DNA from: Colletes latitarsis
Taxonomy: Eukaryota; Arthropoda; Insecta; Hymenoptera; Colletidae
Assembly: GCF_051014445.1 (NCBI RefSeq)
Contig: NW_027488366.1
Coordinates: 27,236,001 to 27,300,000, forward strand
DNA length: 64,000 bases
Reading direction: 5' to 3'
Part shown: piece after piece, positions 51,386 through 62,900 of the stretch
Position numbering within the stretch: position 1 is the stretch's first letter
Layout: each line of letters starts with the position of its first letter
Translations under genes and position numbers: made by a program
Notes under the pieces: generated by a model
The model's input: only the letters and a program-made list of their open reading frames with translations
Database searches by the model: none
Told to the model about the DNA's origin: nothing

Positions 51386-54300
51386 GGTATGAGTCTGATC
51401 AGTGAAAATCCCAGGCCTAACCTAGACCTAACATGCGTTATCCTCTAAAATATTGATCGAAACCAGGTTTAATGGACTGTTTCAGTGTGGTACCACATTA
51501 CTATGTGATCCAAACCAGAAAATAACCCAGGATCTGTTCAACGAGTATGTGAAGTGTGCGAAAGTATGTGTCTGATGAGGGCAAATCCCAGACCTATCCC
51601 AGACCTAACTTGCGTTATCCTCAAAAATATTGATCGAAACCAGGTTTAATCGACTGTTTCAGTGTGGTACCACATTACTACGTGATCCAAACCAGAAATA
51701 ACCCAGGATCAGTTCAACAAGTATGTGAAAAACGCGAAAGTATGAGCCTGATGAGGGCGAATCCCAGACCTATCTCAGACCTAACTTGCGTTATCCTCTA
51801 AAATATTGATCGAAACCAGGTTAAATGGACTGTTTCAGCGTGGTACCACATTACTACGTGATACAATCCAGAAATAGCCCAGGATCTAGCCATGAAGTAT
51901 GAGAAATATGCGAAAGTATGAGCCTGATGAGGGCAAATCCTAGACGTAACCCAGACCTAACATACGTTATCCTCTAAAATATTTATCAAGACCAGGTTTA
52001 ATTGAATGTTTCAGTGTGGTACCACATTACTACGTGAACCAAACCAGAAAAAACCCAGGATCCGTTCAACAAGTATGTGAAGAATGCGAAGCTGTGAGTC
52101 TGATGAGTGAAAATCTCAGGCCTAACCTAGACCTACCATGAATTATTCTCTAAAATATTGATCGAAACCAGGTTTAATGGACTGTTTCAGTGTGGTACCA
52201 CACTACTACGTGATCCAATGTAGAAAAAACCCTCGATCAGGTCAACATGTATGTTAAAACTGCGAAAGTATGACCCTGATTAGGGCAAATCCCAGACCTA
52301 TCCCAGACCTAACTTGTGTTGTCCTCTAAAATATTGATCGAAACCAGGTTTAATTGACTGTTTCAGCGTGGTACCACATTACTACGTGATACAATCCAGA
52401 AATAGCCCAGGATCTAGCCATCAAGTATGAGAAATATGCGAAAGTATGACCCTGAAGAGGGCAAATCCCAGACCTATCACAGACCTAACTTGTGTTGTCC
52501 TCTAAAATATTGATCGAAACCAGTATGAGCCTGATAAGGGCGAATCCCAGACCTATCTCAGACCTAACTTGCGTTATCCTCTAAAATATTGATCGAAACC
52601 AGGTTTAATTGACTGTTTCAGCGTGGTACCACATTACTACGTGATACAATCCAGAAATAGCCCAGGATCTGTTCAACAAGTATGTGAAAAATGCGAAAAT
52701 ATGATCCTGATGAGGGCAAATCCCAGACCTATCCCAGACCTAACATGAATTATTCTCTAAAATATTGATCGAAACCAGGTTTAATGGACTGTTTCAGTGT
52801 GGTACCACATTACTACGTGATCCAAATCAGAAAAAACCGAGGATCTGTTCAACAAGTATGTGAGAAACGCGAAGGTATGAGCCTGATGAGGGCAAATCCT
52901 AGACCTAACCCAGACCTAACATGCGATATCCTCTAAAATATTGATCGAAACCAGGTTTAATGAACTGTTTCAGTGTGGTACCACACTACTACGTGATCCA
53001 AACCAGAAAAAACCCAGGATCTGATCAACAGGTATGTGAAAAACGCGAAAGTATGAGCCTGATGAGGGCAAATCCCAGACCTATCCCAGACCTAACTTCC
53101 GTTATCCTCTAAAATATTGATCGAAACCAGGTTTAATCGACAGTTTCAGTGTGGTACCACAATACTACGTGATCCAAACCAGAAGAAAATCCAGGATCTA
53201 GCCATGAAGTATGAGAAATATGCGAAAGTATGAGCCTGATGAGGGCAAATCCTAGACGTAACCCAGACCTAACATACGTTATCCTCTAAAATGTTTATCA
53301 AGACCAGGTTTAATTGAATGTTTCAGTGTGGTACCACATTATTACGCGAACCAAACCGGAAAAAACCCAGGATCCGTTCAACAAGTATGTGAAGAATGCG
53401 AAAGTATGAGTCTGATCAGAGAAAATCCCAGGCCTAACCTAGACCTAGCATGCGTTATCCTCAATAATATTGATCGAAACCAGGTTTAATCGACAGTTTC
53501 AGTGTGGTACCACAATACTACGTGATCCAAACCAGAAAAAAATCCAGGATCTGTTCAACGAGTATGTGAAGTGTGCGAAAGTATGAGTCTGATGAGGGCA
53601 AATCTCTGACCTATTCCAGACCTAGCTTGCGTTATCCTCTAAAATATTGATAGAAACCAGGTTTAATTGACTGTTTTATTTGTGGTATCACTTTACTACG
53701 TGATCCAAAGCAGAAAAAACCCTCGATCAGGTCAACATGCATGTTAAAACTGCGAAAGAATGACCCTGATGAGGGCAAATCCCAGGCCTAACATGCGTTA
53801 TCTTCTAAAATATTGAACGAAACCAGGTTTAATGGACTGTTTCAGTGTAGTACCACACTACTTCGTGATCCAAACCAGAAAAAACACAGGATCTAGCCAT
53901 GAAGTATGAGAAATATGCGAAAGTATGACCCTGATGGGGGCAAATCCCAGACCTATCCCAGACCTAACATGCGTTGTCCTCTAAAATATTGATCGAAACC
54001 AGTATGAGCGTGATGAGGGCGAATCCCAGACCTATCTCAGACCTAACTTGCGTTGTCCTCTCAGATATTGATGGAAACCAGGTTAAATTGACTGTTTCAG
54101 TGTTGTACTTCATTACTACGTGATGCAATCCAGAAAAAGCCCAGGATCTAGCCATGAAGTGTGAGAAATATGCGAAAGTATGAGCGTGATGAGGGCAAAT
54201 CCTAGACCTAACCCAAACCTAACATGCGTTATCCTCTAAAATATTTATCAAGACCAGGTTTAATTGAATGTTTCAGTGTGGTACCACATTACTACGTGAA

Positions 54301-54636
54301 CCAAACCAGAAAAAACACAGGAGCCGTTCAACAAGTATGAGAAATATGCGAAAGTATGAGCCTGATGAGGGCAAATCCTAGACCTAACCCAGAACTAACA
54401 AGCGTTGTCCTCTAAAATATTTATCAAGACCAGGTTTAATTGATTGTTTCAGTGTGGTCCCACATTACTACGTGATGCAAACCAGAAAAAACCCAGGATC
54501 CGTTCAACAAGTATGTGAAGAATGCGAAGGTATGAGTCTGATGAGTGAAAATCCCAGGCCTAACCTAGACCTAACACGCGTTATCCTCAAAAATATTGAT
54601 CGAAACCTGGTTTAATCGACTGTTTCAGTGTGGTAC
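50635..54636 (+). repeat. Block V, copy 1 (offset 9,365 bp)
   Basis: Matches 60,000-64,000. The offset falls from 9,365 to 9,364 at about 61,803, where copy 2 reads AAATATGGAAAG against AAATATGCGAAAG here: one base lost. This block overlaps block U, so some monomers here occur three times. Confidence 0.88.
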
Positions 54637-54881
54637 CACATGACTATGTGATCCAAACCAGAAAATAACCCAGGATCTGTTCTACGAGTATGTGGAGTGT
54701 GCGAAAGTATGGGTCTGATGAGGGCAAATCCCAGACCTATCCTAGACCTAACATGCGTTATCCTCTAAAATATTTATCAAGACCAGGTTTAATTGATTGT
54801 TTCAGTGTGGTCCCACATTACTACGTGATCCAAACCAGAAAAAACCCAGGATCCGTTCAACAAGTATGTGAAGAATGCGAA
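53076..54881 (+). repeat. Block U, copy 2
   Basis: Second copy of 49,580-51,385, with a few substitutions. One is TATTCCAGACC near 53,612 against TATCCCAGACC in copy 1. Confidence 0.85.
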
Positions 54882-56939
54882 GGTATGAGTCTGATGAGTG
54901 AAAATCCCAGGCCTAACCCAGACCTAACACGCATTATCCTCAAAAATATTGATCGAAACCAGGTTTAATTGACTGTTTCAGTGTGGTACCACATTACTAC
55001 GTGTCCAATCCAGAAATAGCCCAGGATCTAGCCATGAAGTATGAGAAATATGCGAAAGTATGAGCCTGATGAGGGCAAATCCTAGACCTAACCCAAACCT
55101 AACATGCGTTATCCTCTAAAATATTTATCAAGACCAGGTTTAATTGAATGTTTCAGTGTGGTACCACATTACTACGTGAACCAAACCAGAAAAAACACAG
55201 GAGCCGTTCAACAAGTATGTGAAGAATACGAAAGTATGAGTCTGATGTGTGAAAATCCACGGCCTAACCTGGACCTAACATGCGCTATCCTCTAAAATAT
55301 TGATCGAAACCAGGTTTAATTGACTGTTTCAGCGTGGTACCACATTACTACGTGATACAATCCAGAAATAGCCCAGGATCTAGCCATGAAGTATGAGAAA
55401 TATGCGAAAGTATGAGCCTGATGAGGGCACCCTACACGTAACCCAGACCTAACATACGTTATCCTCTAAAAAATTTATCAAGACAAGGTTTAATTGAATG
55501 TTTCAGTGTGGTACCACATTACTACGTGAACCAAACCGGAAAAAACCCAGGATCCGTTCAACAAGTATGTGAAGTATGCGAAAGTATGAGACTGATGAGT
55601 GCAAATCCCAGGCCTAACCCAGACCTAACACGTAATATCCTCTAAAACATTGATCGAAACCAGGTTTAATGGACTGTTTCAGTGTGGTACCACATTACTA
55701 CGTGATCCAAACCAGAAAGAACCCAGGATCAGTTCAACAAGTATGTGAAAAACGCGAAAGTATGAGCCTGATAACGGCAAATCCCAGACCTATCCCAGAC
55801 CTAACATGCGTTATCCTCTAAAATATTGATCGAAACCAGGTTTAATGGACTGTTTCAGTGTGGTACCACATTACTACGTGATCCAAACAAGAAAAAACCC
55901 AGGATCAGTTCAACAAGTATGTGAAAAACGCGAAAGTATGAGCCTGATGAGGGCGAATCCCAGACCTATCTCAGACCTAACTTGCGTTATCCTCTAAAAT
56001 ATTGATCGAAACCAGGTTTAATTGACTGTTTCAGCGTGGTACCACATTACTACGTGATACAATCCAGAAATAGCCCAGGATCTAGCCATCAAGTATGAGA
56101 AATATGCGAAAGTATGACCCTGAAGAGGGCAAATCCCAGACCTATCCCAGACCTAACTTGTGTTGTCCTCTAAAATATTGATCGAAACCAGTATGAGCCT
56201 GATAAGGGCGAATCCCAGACCTATCTCAGACCTAACTTGCGTTATCCTCTAAAATATTGATCGAAACCAGGTTTAATTGACTGTTTCAGCGTGGTACCAC
56301 ATTACTACGTGATACAATCCAGAAATAGCCCAGGATCTGTTCAACAAGTATGTGAAAAATGCGAAAGTATGATCCTGATGAGGGCAAATCCCAGACCTAT
56401 CCCAGACCTAACTTGGGTTGTCCTCTAAAATATTGATCGAAACCAGGTTTAATGGACTGTTTCAGTGTGGTACCACATTACTACGTGATGCAATCCAGAA
56501 AAAGACCAGGATCTAGCCATCAAGTATGAGAAATATGCGAAAGAATGAGCCTGATGGGAGCAAATCCCAGACCTAACCTAGACCTAACATGGATTATTCT
56601 CTAAAATATTGATCGAAACCAGGTTTAATTGACTGTTTCAGTGTGGTACCACATTACTACGTGATCCAAAGCAGAAAAAACCCTCGATCAGGTCAACATG
56701 CATGTTAAAACTGCGAAAGTATGACCCTGATGAGGGCAAATCCCAGGCCAAACCTATACCTAACATGCGTTATCTTCTAAAATATTGAGCGAAACCAGGT
56801 TTAATGGACTGTTTCAGTGTGGTACCACATTACTACGTGAACCAAACCAGAAAAAACCCAGGATCAGTTCAACAAGTATGTGAAAAACGCGAAAGTATGA
56901 GCCTGATAAAGGCGAATCCCAGACCTATCCCAGACCTAA

Positions 56940-57820
56940 CTTGCGTTATCCTCTAAAATATTGATCGACACCAGGTTTAATTGACTGTTTCAGCGTGGTA
57001 CCACGTTACTACGTGATACAATCCTGAAACAGCGCAGGATCTAGCCATGAAGTATGAGAAATATGGGAAAGTATGAGCCTGACGAGGGCAAATCCTAGAC
57101 CTAACCCAAACTTAACATGCGTTATCCTCTAAAATATTGATCCAAACCACGTTTAATGGACAGCATCAGTGTGATACCACTTTACTACGTGATCCAAAGC
57201 AGAAAAAACCCTCGATCAGGTCAACATGTATGTTAAAACTGCGCAAGTATGACCCTGATGAGGGCAAATCCCAGGCCTAATCTAGACCTAGCATGCGTTG
57301 TCCTCTAAAATATTGATGGAAACTTGGTTTAATTGACTGTTTCAGTGTTGTACTTCATTACTACGTGATGCAATCCAGAAAAAGCCCATGATCTAGCCAT
57401 CAAGTATGAGAAATATGCGAAAGAATGAGCCTGGTGAGAGCAAATCCCAGACCTAACCTAGACCTAACATGGATTATTCTCTAAGATATTGATCGAAACC
57501 AGGTTTAATTGACTGTTTCAGTGTGGTACCACATTACTACGTGATCCAAACCAGTAAAACCCCAGGATCCGTTCAACAAGTATGTGAAGAATGCGAAAGT
57601 ATGAGTCTGATGAGTGAAAATCCTCGGCCTAACCTAGACCTAACATGCGTTATCCTCAAAAATATTGATCGAAACCAGGATTAATGGACAGTTTCAGTGT
57701 GGTACCACACTACTACGTGATCCAAACCAGAAAAAAACCCAGGATCTGTTCAACTAGTATGTGAAAAACGCGAAAGTATGAGCCTGATGAGGGCAAATCC
57801 CAGACCGATCCCAGACCTAA
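56940..57820 (+). repeat. Pentamer tandem duplication, unit 1 (881 bp)
   Basis: Five monomers plus 1 bp. Markers matching at +881 are CCACGTTACTACGTG, AATCCTGAAACAGC, GGAAACTTGGTTTAATTG, ATGGATTATTCTC and CCAGTAAAACCCC. It is independent of the 882-bp pentamer at 15,750, having different monomers. Confidence 0.82.
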
Positions 57821-58701
57821 CTTGCGTTATCCTCTAAAATATTGATCGAAACCAGGTTTAGTTGACTGTTTCAGCGTGGTACCACGTTACTACGTGATAC
57901 AATCCTGAAACAGCCCAGGATCAAGCCATGAAGTATGAGAAAGATGCCAAAGTATGAGCCTGACGAGGGCAAATCCTAGACCTAACCCAAACCTAACATG
58001 CGTTATCCTCTAAAATATTGATCCAAACAAGGTTTAATGGACAGCTTCAGTGTGGTACTTCTTTACTACGTGATCCATAGCAGAAAAAACCCTCGATCAG
58101 GTCAACATGTATGTTAAAACTGCGAAAGTATGACCCTGATGAAGGCAAATCCCAGACCGATCCCAGACCTAACATGCGTTCTCCTCCAAAATATTGATGG
58201 AAACTTGGTTTAATTGACTGTTTCAGTGTTGTACTTCATTACTACGTGATGCAATCCAGAAAAAGCCCAGGATCTAGCCATCAAGTATGAGAAATATGCG
58301 AAAGAATGAGCCTGATGAGAGCAAATCCCAGACCTAACCTAGACCTAACATGGATTATTCTCTAAAATATTGATCGAAACCAGGTTTAATTGACTGTTTC
58401 AGTGTGGTACCACATTACTACGTGATCCAAACCAGTAAAACCCCAGGATCCGTACAACAAGTATGTGAAGAATGCGAAAGTATGAGTCTGATGAGTGAAA
58501 ATCCTCGGGCTAACCTAGACCTAACATGCGTTATCCTCAAAAATATTGATCGAAACCAGGTTTAATGGACAGTTTCAGTGTGGTACCACACTACTACGTG
58601 ATCCAAACCAGAAAAAAACCCAGGATCTGTTCAACCAGTATGTGAAAAACGCGAAAGTATGAGCCTGATGAGGGCAAATCCCAGACCGATCCCAGACCTA
58701 A
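57821..58701 (+). repeat. Pentamer tandem duplication, unit 2 (881 bp)
   Basis: Second unit. A third partial copy starts at about 59,445 with the same ACGTTACTACGTG and AATCCTGAAAC, but skips forward to the ATGGATTATTCTC and CCAGTAAAACC monomers, so it has lost internal monomers. One difference between units is AGCGCAGG in unit 1 against AGCCCAGG here. Confidence 0.8.
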
Positions 58702-59999
58702 CTTGCGTTATCCTCTAAAATATTGATCGAAACCAGGTTTAATTGACTGTTTCAGTGTGGCACCACATTACTACGTGATCCAATCCAGAAATTGCCCAGA
58801 ATCTAGCCATGAAGTATGAGAAACATGCGAAAGTATGACCCTGATGAGGGCAAATCCCAGACCTATCCCAGACCTAACTTGCGTTGTGCTCTAAAATATT
58901 GATCGAAGCGAGTATGAGCCTGATGAGGGCAAATCCCAGGCCTATCCCAGACCTAACTTGCGTTATCCTCAATAATATTGATCGAAACCAGGTTTAATCG
59001 ACAGTTTCAGTGTGGTACCACAATACTACGTGATCCAAACCAGAAAAAACACAGGATCTAGCCATGAAGTATGAGAAATATGCGAAAGTATGACCCTGAT
59101 GGGGGCAAATCCCAGACCTATCCCAGACCTAACATGCGTTGTCCTCTAAAATATTGATCGAAACCAGTATGAGCGTGATGAGGGCGAATCCCAGACCTAT
59201 CTCAGACCTAACTTGCGTTATCCTCTAAAATATTGATCGAAACCAGGTTTAATTGACTGTTTCAGCGTGGTACCACATTACTACGTGATACAATCCAGAA
59301 ATAGCCCAGGATCTGTTCAACAAGTATGTGAAAAATGCGAAAGTATGATCCTGATGAGGGCAAATCCTAGACCTAACCCAGTCCTAACATGCGATATCCT
59401 CTAAAATATTGATCGAAACCAGGTTTAATTGACTGTTTCAGCGTGGTACCACGTTACTACGTGATACAATCCTGAAACAGCCCAGGATCTAGCCATCAAG
59501 TATGAGAAATATGCGAAAGAATGAGCCTGATGAGAGCAAATCCCAGACCTAACCTAGACCTAACATGGATTATTCTCTAAAATATTGATCGAAACCAGGT
59601 TTAATTGACTGTTTCAGTGTGGTACCACATCACTACGTGATCCAAACCAGTAAAACCCCAGGATCCGTACAACAAGTATGTGAAGAATGCGAAAGTATGA
59701 GTCTGATGAGTGAAAATCCTCGGCCTAACCTAGACCTAACATGCGTTATCCTCAAAAATATTGATCGAAACCAGGTTTAATGGACTGTTTCAGTGTGGTA
59801 CCACATTACTACGTGATCCAAATCAGAAAAAACCCAGGATCTGTTCAACAAGTATGTGAGAAACGCGAAAGTATGAGCCTGATGAGGGCGAATCCCAGAC
59901 CTATCTCAGACCTAACTTGCGTTATCCTCTAAAATATTGATCGAAACCAGGTTAAATGGACTGTTTCAGCGTGGTACCACATTACTACGTGATACAATC

Positions 60000-62900
60000 C
60001 AGAAAAAGCCCAGGATCTAGCCATGAAGTGTGAGAAATATGCGAAAGTATGAGCGTGATGAGGGCAAATCCTAGACCTAACCCAAACCTAACATGCGTTA
60101 TCCTCTAAAATATTTATCAAGACCAGGTTTAATTGAATGTTTCAGTGTGGTACCACATTACTACGTGAACCAAACCAGAAAAAACACAGGAGCCGTTCAA
60201 CAAGTATGAGAAATATGCGAAAGTATGAGCCTGATGAGGGCAAATCCTAGACCTAACCCAGAACTAACAAGCGTTGTCCTCTAAAATATTTATCAAGACC
60301 AGGTTTAATTGATTGTTTCAGTGTGGTCCCACATTACTACGTGATGCAAACCAGAAAAAACCCAGGATCCGTTCAACAAGTATGTGAAGAATGCGAAGGT
60401 ATGAGTCTGATTAGTGAAAATCCCAGGCCTAACCTAGACCTAACACGCGTTATCCTCAAAAATATTGATCGAAACCTGGTTTAATCGACTGTTTCAGTGT
60501 GGTACCACATGACTATGTGATCCAAACCAGAAAATAACCCAGGATCTGTTCTACGAGTATGTGGAGTGTGCGAAAGTATGGGTCTGATGAGGGCAAATCC
60601 CAGACCTATCCTAGACCTAACATGCGTTATCCTCTAAAATATTTATCAAGACCAGGTTTAATTGATTGTTTCAGTGTGGTCCCACATTACTACGTGATCC
60701 AAACCAGAAAAAACCCAGGATCCGTTCAACAAGTATGTGAAGAATGCGAAGGTATGAGTCTGATCAGTGAAAATCCCAGGCCTAACCTAGACCTAACATG
60801 CGTTATCCTCTAAAATATTGATCGAAACCAGGTTTAATGGACTGTTTCAGTGTGGTACCACATTACTATGTGATCCAAACCAGAAAATAACCCAGGATCT
60901 GTTCAACGAGTATGTGAAGTGTGCGAAAGTATGTGTCTGATGAGGGCAAATCCCAGACCTATCCCAGACCTAACTTGCGTTATCCTCAAAAATATTGATC
61001 GAAACCAGGTTTAATCGACTGTTTCAGTGTGGTACCACATTACTACGTGATCCAAACCAGAAATAACCCAGGATCAGTTCAACAAGTATGTGAAAAACGC
61101 GAAAGTATGAGCCTGATGAGGGCGAATCCCAGACCTATCTCAGACCTAACTTGCGTTATCCTCTAAAATATTGATCGAAACCAGGTTAAATGGACTGTTT
61201 CAGCGTGGTACCACATTACTACGTGATACAATCCAGGAATAGCCCAGGATCTAGCCATGAAGTATGAGAAATATGCGAAAGTATGAGCCTGATGAGGGCA
61301 AATCCTAGACGTAACCCAGACCTAACATACGTTATCCTCTAAAATATTTATCAAGACCAGGTTTAATTGAATGTTTCAGTGTGGTACCACATTACTACGT
61401 GAACCAAACCAGAAAAAACCGAGGATCCGTTCAACAAGTATGTGAAGAATGCGAAGCTGTGAGTCTGATGAGTGAAAATCTCAGGCCTAACCTAGACCTA
61501 CCATGAATTATTCTCTAAAATATTGATCGAAACCAGGTTTAATGGACTGTTTCAGTGTGGTACCACACTACTACGTGATCCAATGTAGAAAAAACCCTCG
61601 ATCAGGTCAACATGTATGTTAAAACTGCGAAAGTATGACCCTGATTAGGGCAAATCCCAGACCTATCCCAGACCTAACTTGTGTTGTCCTCTAAAATATT
61701 GATCGAAACCAGGTTTAATTGACTGTTTCAGCGTGGTACCACATTACTACGTGATACAATCCAGAAATAGCCCAGGATCTAGCCATCAAGTATGAGAAAT
61801 ATGGAAAGTATGACCCTGAAGAGGGCAAATCCCAGACCTATCACAGACCTAACTTGTGTTGTCCTCTAAAATATTGATCGAAACCAGTATGAGCCTGATA
61901 AGGGCGAATCCCAGACCTATCTCAGACCTAACTTGCGTTATCCTCTAAAATATTGATCGAAACCAGGTTTAATTGACTGTTTCAGCGTGGTACCACATTA
62001 CTACGTGATACAATCCAGAAATAGCCCAGGATCTGTTCAACAAGTATGTGAAAAATGCGAAAGTATGATCCTGATGAGGGCAAATCCCAGACCTATCCCA
62101 GACCTAACATGAATTATTCTCTAAAATATTGATCGAAACCAGGTTTAATGGACTGTTTCAGTGTGGTACCACATTACTACGTGATCCAAATCAGAAAAAA
62201 CCCAGGATCTGTTCAACAAGTATGTGAGAAACGCGAAGGTATGAGCCTGATGAGGGCAAATCCTAGACCTAACCCAGACCTAACATGCGATATCCTCTAA
62301 AATATTGATCGAAACCAGGTTTAATGAACTGTTTCAGTGTGGTACCACACTACTACGTGATCCAAACCAGAAAAAACCCAGGATCTGATCAACAGGTATG
62401 TGAAAAACGCGAAAGTATGAGCCTGATGAGGGCAAATCCCAGACCTATCCCAGACCTAACTTCCGTTATCCTCTAAAATATTGATCGAAACCAGGTTTAA
62501 TCGACAGTTTCAGTGTGGTACCACAATACTACGTGATCCAAACCAGAAGAAAATCCAGGATCTAGCCATGAAGTATGAGAAATATGCGAAAGTATGAGCC
62601 TGATGAGGGCAAATCCTAGACGTAACCCAGACCTAACATACGTTATCCTCTAAAATGTTTATCAAGACCAGGTTTAATTGAATGTTTCAGTGTGGTACCA
62701 CATTATTACGCGAACCAAACCGGAAAAAACCCAGGATCCGTTCAACAAGTATGTGAAGAATGCGAAAGTATGAGTCTGATCAGAGAAAATCCCAGGCCTA
62801 ACCTAGACCTAGCATGCGTTATCCTCAATAATATTGATCGAAACCAGGTTTAATCGACAGTTTCAGTGTGGTACCACAATACTACGTGATCCAAACCAGA

